Counted from the first letter of the stretch, positions 1 through 7,260 are shown. The stretch is 17,800 bases of DNA from an uncultured Oscillospiraceae bacterium (GCA_900540865.1 UQHH01000057.1:1-17800); one strand, 5' to 3'. The notes: generated from the letters alone by a model not told the origin. Numbers and translations are program-made.

Positions 1-38
1 CAAAAGAGGGAAACCACCGAAATGGTTTCCCTCTTTTG
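1..38. terminator. Rho-independent terminator of an upstream unit, possibly bidirectional
   Basis: A perfect 16-bp inverted repeat (1-16 with 23-38) surrounds the loop CCGAAA. The arms begin CAAAAG and end CTTTTG, so each strand has a short T-run inside the 3' arm. The hairpin could act in either direction. The gene it serves lies outside the window. Confidence 0.75.
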
Positions 39-143
39 AATTAACATAGAAAGTTCTATGAAGAAATTCAAGAAGCAGAATGCTTTAAAAAAAATAAGAA
101 ACGAAACGTTTCAACAAAATAAAAATATAGAAACAAACAGCGG

Positions 144-177
144 AGAGGGAGAAAATGAATTTTCTCCCTCTTTTTTT
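144..177 (+). terminator. Strong rho-independent terminator
   Basis: A 12-bp stem with arms AGAGGGAGAAAA (144-155) and TTTTCTCCCTCT (160-171) closes the tetraloop TGAA. Six further T residues follow. It is the second hairpin within 180 bases and insulates the hydrogenase promoter from upstream readthrough. Confidence 0.85.
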
Positions 178-210
178 CATAGAAAAAGAAGAGAACCATA
201 GCTTTTGCGG

Positions 211-239
211 TTGACAAAAGCACCTGTATGTGATATGCT
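211..239 (+). promoter_or_regulatory. Distal SigA promoter (P1) of the hydrogenase operon
   Basis: A -35 TTGACA (211-216) is separated by 17 bases from a -10 TATGCT (234-239). TGA immediately precedes the -10, giving an extended -10 (TGn). Transcription should start near 246, a few bases before the Rex operator, so bound Rex would block initiation or early elongation. This is inferred from consensus matches only. Confidence 0.7.
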
Positions 240-251
240 TTTCACATAGGA

Positions 252-269
252 TTGTTAAATTATTAACAA
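252..269. promoter_or_regulatory. Rex operator (perfect 7-4-7 palindrome)
   Basis: TTGTTAAATTATTAACAA is an exact inverted repeat, TTGTTAA-ATTA-TTAACAA. It fits the established clostridial consensus TTGTTAA-N4-TTAACAA for Rex, the repressor that leaves DNA when NADH/NAD+ rises. It lies about 13 bases past the -10 of P1 and upstream of two hydrogenase genes. Hydrogenase and NADH-reoxidation genes are the known regulon of Rex in Clostridia. Rex itself is not encoded in this window. Confidence 0.88.
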
Positions 270-336
270 AGATTTTTGCACAAAAAACAGCCGTGATTTT
301 TGGATAGGGAAAGAGGTCAAGGCCCTTGCTTTTCCA

Positions 337-364
337 TTGACTAAATCAAAATAACTGATAGAAT
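337..364 (+). promoter_or_regulatory. Proximal SigA-like promoter (P2) of the hydrogenase operon
   Basis: TTGACT (337-342) and TAGAAT (359-364) are separated by 16 bases. The predicted start near 371 gives a leader of about 43 bases to the ATG at 414. It lies some 70 bases downstream of the Rex operator, so it may give Rex-independent or only partly repressed expression. Confidence 0.5.
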
Positions 365-413
365 GATAACCGGAGAATCAAACGATTTTTGACGAAAAGG
401 GGTGAAATCTATC

Positions 414-662
414 ATGAAGGTATACGTATGTGTGGGAAGCTCATGCCATCTGAGAGGCTCGTACGACATCATTAACCTGATGAAGGAAAGGCTTGAGGAT
501 AACGGGCTGACCGATAAGGTCGAGCTGAGCGCCGCGTTCTGCCTGGGCAAATGTACGGAGGGCGTCTCCGTCAAGGTGGACGATGAAATTATCTGCGGCG
601 TCAGCAAGGACAACTTCGACGAGATGTTCAATACATATATCCTGCAAAAACAGGGCAAATAA
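414..662 (+). CDS. Small NuoE/thioredoxin-fold [2Fe-2S] ferredoxin
   Basis: This 82-residue protein has the thioredoxin-like [2Fe-2S] ferredoxin signature. Cys6 and Cys11 lie in a CVGSSC loop and Cys43 and Cys47 in CLGKC, matching the four cluster ligands of the NuoE C-terminal domain. It lacks the N-terminal helical domain of full-length NuoE (usually about 160 residues), so it is a stand-alone minidomain. The likely role is cytosolic electron transfer to or from the hydrogenases encoded just downstream; the partner is inferred from position. The ATG at 414 is chosen over an in-frame GTG at 402 because AGGGGTG (397-404) sits at proper spacing for 414. It is the first gene of the unit, and the next start is 40 bases after its stop. 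Confidence 0.88.
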   Translation: MKVYVCVGSSCHLRGSYDIINLMKERLEDNGLTDKVELSAAFCLGKCTEGVSVKVDDEIICGVSKDNFDEMFNTYILQKQGK

Positions 663-702
663 CGGCCTTTTCAAAATCCGGCGCAGATAAGGGGGAGCCG
701 CT

Positions 703-2382
703 TTGGGCGATTGTATTCAGCTGAAAAAATCAAATTGTAAGAACTGCTATAAATGTATCCGCAACTGTCCGGTCAAGTCGATTCGGTTTGCGGGCAACCA
801 GGCGCATATCGTAAAGGATGAATGTATCCTGTGCGGCATGTGTTTTGTCGCGTGCCCGCAGAACGCTAAGGAAATCCGAAACGACGTCGGCAGGGCAAAG
901 GAGCTGATTCAAAGCGGCAGGCCCGTTTATGTGAGCGTCGCCCCGTCGTTTACGGCAAATTATAACGGCGTGAACATTGCCTCCTTTGAGCAGGCGATGA
1001 AAAAGCTCGGATTTGCAGGCGCGTCTGAAACGGCAATCGGCGCGACCATCGTAAAAAAGCATTACGATAAAATGGTCGAAAGCGCGCAGCACGGCGTCAT
1101 CATTTCCTCCTGCTGCCACTCCATCAATACGCTGATACAAAAGTATTACCCGCAGGCGCTTCCAAGCCTTGCGCGGGTACTGTCGCCCATGCAGGCGCAC
1201 TGTACGCAGATTAAAAAGGAAAATCAGGACGCGTTTACCGTGTTCATCGGCCCGTGTATTTCCAAAAAGGACGAGGCGGAGCAGTACCCCGGAATTGTCG
1301 ACTGCGTGCTCACCTTCGAGGAGCTTACCGAATGGATGAACCACGAGGGCGTTGCGTTTGAGCAGGCGGACGACCAGCTCAAGGGCGGCAAGGCAAGACT
1401 TTTCCCGACGACCGGCGGCATCCTGCGCAGCATGGCCTGCGACAACCCAAGCTACAGCTACCTTGCCATCGACGGCGTGGAGAACTGTATGAACGCGCTC
1501 AAGGATATTATAGCGGGCAAGCTTACAAACTGCTTTATCGAGATGTCCGCCTGTGTGGGCAGCTGCGTCGGCGGCCCGGCAATGGATAACCCGCATAAAG
1601 AGCCGGTGCGCGACTTTATGGCGGTAGACCGCTACGCGCCGAAAGCGGAGGATTTTTCTATCTCGATGCCAAAGGAGAGCGAGCTCAAAAAGGACATGGC
1701 CTTTGTCGGCCTGAACCGGCAGATGCCCGGCTCCAAGGCGATTGAGGAAATCCTGCGCAAGATGGGCAAGACAAAGCCCGAGGACGAGCTCAACTGCGGC
1801 TGCTGCGGCTACAACACCTGCCGCGATAAGGCGGTCGCCGTCTATTTCGGCAAGGCAAACCTGACGATGTGCCTGCCGTATTTAATTGAAAAGGCTGAAT
1901 CCTTTTCGGACATCATCATTAAGAACACATTAAACGGCATTATGGTGTTGAGCGAAAATCTTGAAATCCAGCAGATAAACGCCGCCGCGCGCAAAATTTT
2001 GAACGTCGGCAGGGTACAGGACGTCATGGGCGAGCCGGTCGTGCGGCTGCTCGACCCGCTGCCGTATATCCAGGTGCTCAACGACGGCAGGAACGTGCAC
2101 GACAAGCGCGTCTATCTTGCGGAATACGATAAATACGTGGAGGAATCCATCCTCTACGACAGGAGCTTTCATATCCTCATCAGTATTATGCGCGACGTGA
2201 CCGACGAGGAAAAACAGAAGGCGCAAAAGGAATCGATGAGCAAAAACACGGTGGAAATCGCGGACAAGGTCATCGAGAAGCAGATGCGCGTCGTGCAGGA
2301 AATCGCCTCCCTGCTCGGCGAAACGACAGCGGAGACGAAAATTGCTCTGACCAAGCTGAAGGAGTCGTTGCGCGATGAATAA
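703..2382 (+). CDS. hydS: Sensory-type [FeFe]-hydrogenase with C-terminal PAS domain (HydS-like)
   Basis: This 559-residue cytosolic iron-sulfur protein is built like group C (putative H2-sensing) [FeFe]-hydrogenases. Two [4Fe-4S] motifs come first (Cys12/15/18/22 and Cys41/44/47/51). The H-cluster domain follows with all three motifs diverged: SSCCHSI (Cys137/138) for TSCCPGW, GPCISKK (Cys185) for PCxxKK, and MSACVGSCVGG (Cys284/288). All four cluster-ligand cysteines are present. A further Fe-S motif (Cys365/368/373/390) leads into a PAS domain (about 400-500) and a helical tail (about 500-557). There is no histidine-kinase or DNA-binding domain. The start is TTG with GGGGGAG six bases upstream; the next in-frame Met (residue 46) would destroy both ferredoxin motifs. 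The stop overlaps the phosphatase gene by eight bases, suggesting translational coupling and a shared pathway. The HydS label rests on architecture; H2 sensing is inferred. Confidence 0.9.
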   Translation: MGDCIQLKKSNCKNCYKCIRNCPVKSIRFAGNQAHIVKDECILCGMCFVACPQNAKEIRNDVGRAKELIQSGRPVYVSVAPSFTANYNGVNIASFEQAMKKLGFAGASETAIGATIVKKHYDKMVESAQHGVIISSCCHSINTLIQKYYPQALPSLARVLSPMQAHCTQIKKENQDAFTVFIGPCISKKDEAEQYPGIVDCVLTFEELTEWMNHEGVAFEQADDQLKGGKARLFPTTGGILRSMACDNPSYSYLAIDGVENCMNALKDIIAGKLTNCFIEMSACVGSCVGGPAMDNPHKEPVRDFMAVDRYAPKAEDFSISMPKESELKKDMAFVGLNRQMPGSKAIEEILRKMGKTKPEDELNCGCCGYNTCRDKAVAVYFGKANLTMCLPYLIEKAESFSDIIIKNTLNGIMVLSENLEIQQINAAARKILNVGRVQDVMGEPVVRLLDPLPYIQVLNDGRNVHDKRVYLAEYDKYVEESILYDRSFHILISIMRDVTDEEKQKAQKESMSKNTVEIADKVIEKQMRVVQEIASLLGETTAETKIALTKLKESLRDE

Positions 2383-3547
2383 CCTGTGTACCGAAATCGG
2401 CTACCACAGCCTCATAAAGCACGGCGAGCAGCTCTGCGGCGACCATGTAGAGGTCGTGGAGCAGGGGGAAAACAGTTTCGTTATGGTGCTGGCAGACGGT
2501 TTGGGCAGCGGTGTCAAGGCGAATATTTTAGCGATGCTGACCTCTAAAATCATCTCTACGATGATGGCGGCGGGATTGGGCATTGAGGATTGTGTGGGAA
2601 CAATCGCCTCAACCCTGCCCGTGTGCGAGGTGCGAAAGATAGCGTATTCGACCTTCACCATCATCCGAATCGTCGACAATGAAGAGGCGGAAATCATTCA
2701 ATACGACAATCCCCACGTTATCCTCCTGCGCGACGGGAAGAACGTGGAATACGATAAAACGATTACGGAAATCGGCGGCAAGCAAATTTATAAATCAAAA
2801 ATCAGCCTGCAGGAAAACGACGTGTTTATCGCCATGAGCGACGGCGCGATATACGCGGGCGTCGGTAAGACGATGAACTTCGGCTGGCAGCGCGAGCATA
2901 TCGTCGAGTTTATGGAAAAGCTCTACGACAGCGAGTATACGGCGAAAACGCTCTGTACGCTGCTGCTTGACGAATGCGACAGGCTGTACGGCGGGGAGCC
3001 GGGCGACGATACAACCATCGGCGCGCTCAAAATCCGCAGGCGCTCTCCGGTAAACCTCCTCATCGGCCCGCCGGTCGACCCGAAGGATGTAAACAAGATG
3101 ATGGCGCTTTTCTTTGCAAAGGAGGGCAAGCACATCGTCAGCGGCGGTACTACTTCAAAGCTTGCGTCCGAATATTTAGGCAAGCCGATGGAAGCGCAGA
3201 TTGATTACCTTGACCCGGAAATTCCGCCGACCGCAAAAATCGAGGGCGTGGATTTGGTGACAGAGGGCGTTATCACCATCAGCCGGGTGCTCACCTATGC
3301 GAAAAGCTATTTGGAGAACAACGAGTTTTATTCCGACTGGAGCTTCAAGCAGGACGGCGCGTCGCAAATATCGCGCCTGCTGTTCGAGGAAGCGACGGAC
3401 ATCAACTTCTATGTAGGCAGGGCGGTCAACCCCGCGCACCAGAACCCGAACCTGCCAATCAATTTCAATATTAAGATGAATTTAATCAGCGAGCTGAGCG
3501 AGAGCCTGAAAAAGATGGGCAAGCGCATCAAGGTCAGCTACTTTTAA
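2375..3547 (+). CDS. SpoIIE-family PP2C serine phosphatase with novel C-terminal extension
   Basis: The first 220 of 390 residues form a PP2C/SpoIIE-type Mn/Mg-dependent phosphatase. Metal-site motifs are visible: a GD near 22-23, ADGLGSG (40-46), SDG (155-157) and GDDTT (210-214). Family members remove phosphate from serine or threonine on anti-anti-sigma factors and similar regulators. Residues about 226-390 are not part of the PP2C fold. They include SGGTTSKLASEYLGK near 256-270 and match no domain I recognise. There is no signal peptide or transmembrane segment, unlike SpoIIE itself. The ATG lies inside the end of hydS, so the two are probably translated together, and the phosphatase is the best candidate for HydS output. 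No anti-sigma or STAS protein is encoded nearby, so its substrate is unknown. Confidence 0.87.
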   Translation: MNNLCTEIGYHSLIKHGEQLCGDHVEVVEQGENSFVMVLADGLGSGVKANILAMLTSKIISTMMAAGLGIEDCVGTIASTLPVCEVRKIAYSTFTIIRIVDNEEAEIIQYDNPHVILLRDGKNVEYDKTITEIGGKQIYKSKISLQENDVFIAMSDGAIYAGVGKTMNFGWQREHIVEFMEKLYDSEYTAKTLCTLLLDECDRLYGGEPGDDTTIGALKIRRRSPVNLLIGPPVDPKDVNKMMALFFAKEGKHIVSGGTTSKLASEYLGKPMEAQIDYLDPEIPPTAKIEGVDLVTEGVITISRVLTYAKSYLENNEFYSDWSFKQDGASQISRLLFEEATDINFYVGRAVNPAHQNPNLPINFNIKMNLISELSESLKKMGKRIKVSYF

Positions 3548-3602
3548 AGGCTACGGCGCTAAGGGAAACCTGGGTTTTCGTGCGGAAAGGAAGGTATTGC
3601 AT

Positions 3603-5030
3603 ATGAGAAAATTTGATACGAAGGTACAGTACTTAAAATATAAGGTGTTACGGGAGGTTGCCCGGCACGCCTTTGACGATACGCTGCTCGAAAGCTTTAA
3701 CGACATCGCGAAGGTTATCGTCAAGGGCCCCAAGCCCACCATGCGCTGCTGTATTTATAAGGAAAGGGCGATTGTCGGCGAGCGTATGAAAATCGCGATG
3801 GGCGGCGACAAAAGCAACCCGAACGTCATCGAGGTCATCGACATTGCCTGCGACGAATGCCCGGAGGGCGGTTACATCGTCACCGAGGACTGCCGCGGCT
3901 GTATCGCGCACCGGTGCGAGGATGTCTGCCGCCGGGGCGCCATTACGTTCGACGAACACCAGAAGGCGCATATCGATAAATCAAAATGCGTCGAATGCGG
4001 CCAGTGCGCAAAGGTCTGCCCCTACAGCGCGATAGCGAACCACAAGCGCCCGTGCGAGCGCGCCTGCAAGGTCAAGGCAATTGGCGTAAACGAAGAGACA
4101 AGGGCGGCAAAAATTAATTACGATAAATGTATTTCCTGCGGCGCGTGTGCTTACCAGTGCCCGTTTGGCGCAATCGACGATAAGTCGTTTATCCTGGAGG
4201 TAGTCAAGCTCATCAAGGAAAGCGAAAACAATACAAAATATAAGCTGTACGCCGTGGTCGCACCGTCGATTTCCAGCCAGTTCAGCTACGCAAAGCTCGG
4301 CCAGGTTATTTCCGGAATTAAAAAGCTCGGCTTCTACAGCGTAATTGAGGCTGCGTGGGGTGCCGATATGGTCGCCTATGCGGAGGCGCAGGAGCTTGCG
4401 GAAAAGGGCTTCCTTACCAGCTCGTGCTGCCCTGCGTTCGTCGATTATATTAAAAAGCAGTTCCCTAGCCTTGAGGAGAACATTTCCCACAACCTCTCCC
4501 CGATGGCGGCGATTGCAAAGCATATGAAGGACGCGGACGAAAACATTAAAATCGTGTTTATCGGCCCATGCACCGCCAAGAAGATGGAGTTCAGACAGGA
4601 GCGCGTGCGCCCGTATATCGACAGCGTCATCACGTTTGAGGAGCTTCAGGCGCTTATCGACAGCCGCGATATCGATATTTCTTCCCTTGAGGAGGACGTG
4701 CTCGACAACGCCTCCTATTACGGCAGGATTTTCGCCCGCAGCGGCGGCCTTTCAGACGCGGTCGCGCAGGCGCTCAAAGAACAGGGCAACGAAGAATTTG
4801 AGCTCAACGCGGTCGCCTGCGACGGTATCGAGGAATGCCGCACCGCGCTGTTAAAGGCGTCAAAGAAGGTTTTACCGAACAACTTTATTGAGGGCATGGC
4901 GTGCGTTGGCGGATGTATCGGCGGCGCGGGCTGCCTGACGCACGGCGCGAAGGACAAAAACCAGGTGGACGCCTACGGCAGGGAGGCGTACGAAAAGACC
5001 ATCAGCGACGCCATCGGCGTGCTGGAATAA
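3603..5030 (+). CDS. hydA2: Ferredoxin-type [FeFe]-hydrogenase catalytic subunit (HydA2/group B-like)
   Basis: This 475-residue [FeFe]-hydrogenase reversibly makes H2, probably with reduced ferredoxin as donor. The H-cluster motifs are close to canonical: TSSCCPAF (Cys275/276), GPCTAKK (Cys323) and GMACVGGCIGG (Cys434/438). The proton-relay cysteine (275) and all four ligand cysteines are kept. CCPAF and GPC, instead of CCPGW and MPC, point to the group B branch. Between residues 83 and 186 are 16 cysteines in ferredoxin spacing, such as CVECGQCAKVC (129-139) and CISCGACAYQC (176-186), enough for up to four [4Fe-4S] clusters. ATG 3603 is preferred over TTG 3597 because AAGGAAGG (3587-3594) is spaced for it. 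It is the last gene of the unit, 55 bases after the phosphatase. There is no NAD-binding subunit, so electron bifurcation is unlikely. Confidence 0.92.
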   Translation: MRKFDTKVQYLKYKVLREVARHAFDDTLLESFNDIAKVIVKGPKPTMRCCIYKERAIVGERMKIAMGGDKSNPNVIEVIDIACDECPEGGYIVTEDCRGCIAHRCEDVCRRGAITFDEHQKAHIDKSKCVECGQCAKVCPYSAIANHKRPCERACKVKAIGVNEETRAAKINYDKCISCGACAYQCPFGAIDDKSFILEVVKLIKESENNTKYKLYAVVAPSISSQFSYAKLGQVISGIKKLGFYSVIEAAWGADMVAYAEAQELAEKGFLTSSCCPAFVDYIKKQFPSLEENISHNLSPMAAIAKHMKDADENIKIVFIGPCTAKKMEFRQERVRPYIDSVITFEELQALIDSRDIDISSLEEDVLDNASYYGRIFARSGGLSDAVAQALKEQGNEEFELNAVACDGIEECRTALLKASKKVLPNNFIEGMACVGGCIGGAGCLTHGAKDKNQVDAYGREAYEKTISDAIGVLE

Positions 5031-5055
5031 AAGCTGGATACGTTTGATAAAAGAC

Positions 5056-5092
5056 GCGGGAATGGTGCAGCCATTCCCGCATTTCGTTTGTG
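5056..5092 (+). terminator. Terminator of the hydrogenase operon
   Basis: A perfect 10-bp stem (GCGGGAATGG 5056-5065, CCATTCCCGC 5071-5080) closes the loop TGCAG. A T-rich tail (ATTTCGTTTGTG) follows. It lies 26 bases after the hydA2 stop. Confidence 0.88.
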
Positions 5093-5111
5093 TTATTTAT
5101 TTAGGAAGATA

Positions 5112-5140
5112 TTGACAAAAATGTTTTATAGTTATATTAT
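5112..5140 (+). promoter_or_regulatory. SigA promoter of the subtilase unit
   Basis: TTGACA (5112-5117) and TATTAT (5135-5140) are separated by 17 bases in very A/T-rich DNA. The predicted start near 5147 gives a leader of about 50 bases. Confidence 0.8.
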
Positions 5141-5196
5141 AAAATTAAATATGATACATAAATTGAAATAATCAATATTTGAAAGGAGCCGTAAAA

Positions 5197-7260
5197 ATGA
5201 AAAAACGCGGCAGGCTGTTGCTGTCCCTTGCCTTGACTGCGGTTCTGTGCGCCCAGCCCTTTGTGTACCCTGTCTATGCGCAGGCGCTGACCGTGGAAGA
5301 GGCACAGAGAAAAATCGATATCGCTTTACTTAAAAGACTCGACGCCATTGAGGACGCAGACAAGACTGACGTTTCGGTTTGGTTTGCCGGCATCGACAGC
5401 GGGCAGGCGGAAGAAAAGACGCAGCGGGCGCTGGAGGAGAAGGTGCGGCGCGGAGAAACAGGCCGGGATTTATTAAAGCTTGCAAAAACGGCGCAGGGAG
5501 TAAAGGCGCAGGCGTCTTCGCGCACCGTACCGGCGAATACCGATTTGCAGGCGCTTGAAGAGATTTCGCAGGAGGACGCGCAGGTGTATATCGAGACAAA
5601 GCGCGCCGCCTTATCAGAAGAATACGAAAAGCACAACAAAGAGATTTTTAACAGCCTGTTTCCAAAGGAAAAGCAGGGCTTATTCCGAACGGTACGGCAG
5701 GAACAGCCTAAAATCCAGTACGCCTGCCATTATGTGCCGAATATTGTGATGACGCTTACCAAAGCGCAGGTTTACGAAATTGTGCAGTCCCCTGAGGTCG
5801 AAGCCGTTTACGGCGCGGAAAGTACGCGTGATAGCGTTCCTGCCCTAACAGAGGGCGGTCCTAAAGCGCTTGCTGTGCCTACAGCAGCGGCGGCTGGCAA
5901 TATTTCGCTTACCTATCAATCGATTACAGGCGTTCGTGACATGCGTATCTACAACGGCGCAAGCGGCGCGGGTGTGAAAATCGGCCAGATTGAGCTGTCT
6001 ACGCCTGACTTCAGCAATTCGGTCTTTGACCATATGCGTGATACGGAAAATCCGGAAAACAACCGATACCACATTTTGATGGATGTGAGCGGAAAAGATG
6101 CGGAAAGATTACATGAGACGATTGTTGCTAGTATTATAGTAGGAAAGTCGGCAGGCTATACCGGGATTGCCCCTGACGCGGAGTATTACGCGGTCGGCAT
6201 TTATGATTATAGACATTATAAACATTATTGGAGAGAGGGAATGGAACGTCTGCTCGACGCTGGCGTCAACGTCATCAACGCAAGCTATGAATTTACAGGC
6301 GAAGCACGGGGAACGTATGGCGAGCCGTCCCGGTGGGTCGACCATGTTATCAACGAGCATGACGTGAGTGTGTGTATTTCAGCGGGGAATGATAGATATA
6401 TATTAGGCGGCGCGATGGCCTATAACGCGGTTACAGTCGGCAACATTGATGATAACCATACCTTGACGCTCACTGATGACGAGCGAAAAGTAAATACGGA
6501 CAATCCGAATAAACAGTCAGCATATTCTTTAAATCCGGAGCTTGCCTATAAGCCCGACATCATGGCTCCAGGCGCAACGGCGGGAACTCCTATTCAACCT
6601 CAAATGAATACTAATATTGGAGGAACAAGCTATTCCGCCCCAATCGTCGCAGGTGCTTTGGCGCAGCTCTGCGACATGTTCCCGGCATATAAGACGATGC
6701 CGCTTGTGTTAAAAGCCATACTTCTAGCGGGCGCCGTAAAAACGCAGGAGATGATAGACTGCGACGAGGATATTGACCCGGACAACGACATCGACAGTGC
6801 CGTCCGCGGCGACCGGATTGCGCTCGACCGCAAAAACGGAGCGGGGATGGTCAATGTAATACGCGCTTCGTCCGTGATAGCCGACCATACGTGGCTTTAC
6901 CATCCGTCGTTTGGTAAAACCAGTACTATGCAGCTGGCGGACGCTGCGCTTGAAAGCGGCAGCCGCGCGCAGATATGTATGGTATGGATGAAGAAAAACA
7001 GTATCCACGGCCCGCACTATCCGCCGGACGGCTCCGGCGACCCGCCGACCCCGGTGCACGAGATTCCGAAAGAAACGCTTTTACTCAATGTGTACGACAG
7101 CAGGCCGATGATGATTTACGAATCCTTCTATCAAAAGGACACAAAGGAATACATTGCCTTTACGCCGCGCACGGCGGGGCAGTACAGCATTCGGGTATAT
7201 AAAATAAGCAATCCATATATAACTGAAATTCCAGTCGTAATCGCCTGGTACCAGCAATAA
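5197..7260 (+). CDS. Secreted S8 subtilisin-like peptidase with atypical Asp site
   Basis: This 687-residue exported protein starts with a signal peptide of about 30 residues (basic MKKRGR, hydrophobic core, A-Q-A end). A prodomain to about 235 follows; its end (QSPEVEAVYG) resembles inhibitor-I9 propeptides. The S8 catalytic domain covers about 255-560. His306 lies in HETIVAS, where HGTxVAG is usual. Oxyanion Asn398 is in ISAGN. Ser478 is in GTSYSAPIVAG. At the Asp position (usually DTG or DSG) the sequence is GQIELSTPDF, so Glu266 takes the place of Asp. A region rich in aspartate lies near 520-535, and the last 130 residues look like a beta-sandwich. There is no dockerin, sortase signal or TM tail. 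ATG 5197 is chosen over TTG 5179 because GAAAGGAG (5181-5188) precedes it. Activity is uncertain. Codons around 6110-6660 look more A/T-rich than the hydrogenase genes. Confidence 0.88.
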   Translation: MKKRGRLLLSLALTAVLCAQPFVYPVYAQALTVEEAQRKIDIALLKRLDAIEDADKTDVSVWFAGIDSGQAEEKTQRALEEKVRRGETGRDLLKLAKTAQGVKAQASSRTVPANTDLQALEEISQEDAQVYIETKRAALSEEYEKHNKEIFNSLFPKEKQGLFRTVRQEQPKIQYACHYVPNIVMTLTKAQVYEIVQSPEVEAVYGAESTRDSVPALTEGGPKALAVPTAAAAGNISLTYQSITGVRDMRIYNGASGAGVKIGQIELSTPDFSNSVFDHMRDTENPENNRYHILMDVSGKDAERLHETIVASIIVGKSAGYTGIAPDAEYYAVGIYDYRHYKHYWREGMERLLDAGVNVINASYEFTGEARGTYGEPSRWVDHVINEHDVSVCISAGNDRYILGGAMAYNAVTVGNIDDNHTLTLTDDERKVNTDNPNKQSAYSLNPELAYKPDIMAPGATAGTPIQPQMNTNIGGTSYSAPIVAGALAQLCDMFPAYKTMPLVLKAILLAGAVKTQEMIDCDEDIDPDNDIDSAVRGDRIALDRKNGAGMVNVIRASSVIADHTWLYHPSFGKTSTMQLADAALESGSRAQICMVWMKKNSIHGPHYPPDGSGDPPTPVHEIPKETLLLNVYDSRPMMIYESFYQKDTKEYIAFTPRTAGQYSIRVYKISNPYITEIPVVIAWYQQ

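Larger units (their letters stand above)
1..413. other. Gene-free control region upstream of the hydrogenase operon
   Basis: This stretch carries no convincing gene. It holds two terminator hairpins (1-38 and 144-177), a distal promoter (211-239), a Rex-type operator (252-269), a proximal promoter (337-364) and the ribosome binding site of the first gene (AGGGGTG, 397-404). Positions 41-143 are A-rich and hold only small palindromes, such as CATAGAA/TTCTATG at 45-60. Between the operator and the proximal promoter, 307-336 can form an imperfect hairpin with a CAAGG/CCTTG core. It has no T-run, so I do not call it a terminator. Confidence 0.7.

Noticed and set aside
58..201. Lys-rich small open frame of 47 codons
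   Set aside because: It reads straight through the stem and T-run of the terminator at 144-177, has only a weak ribosome binding site and no promoter.
730..1596. 288-codon open frame on the minus strand inside hydS
   Set aside because: It lies opposite a well-supported iron-sulfur gene, has no ribosome binding site, and its composition reflects the G/C-rich third positions of hydS.
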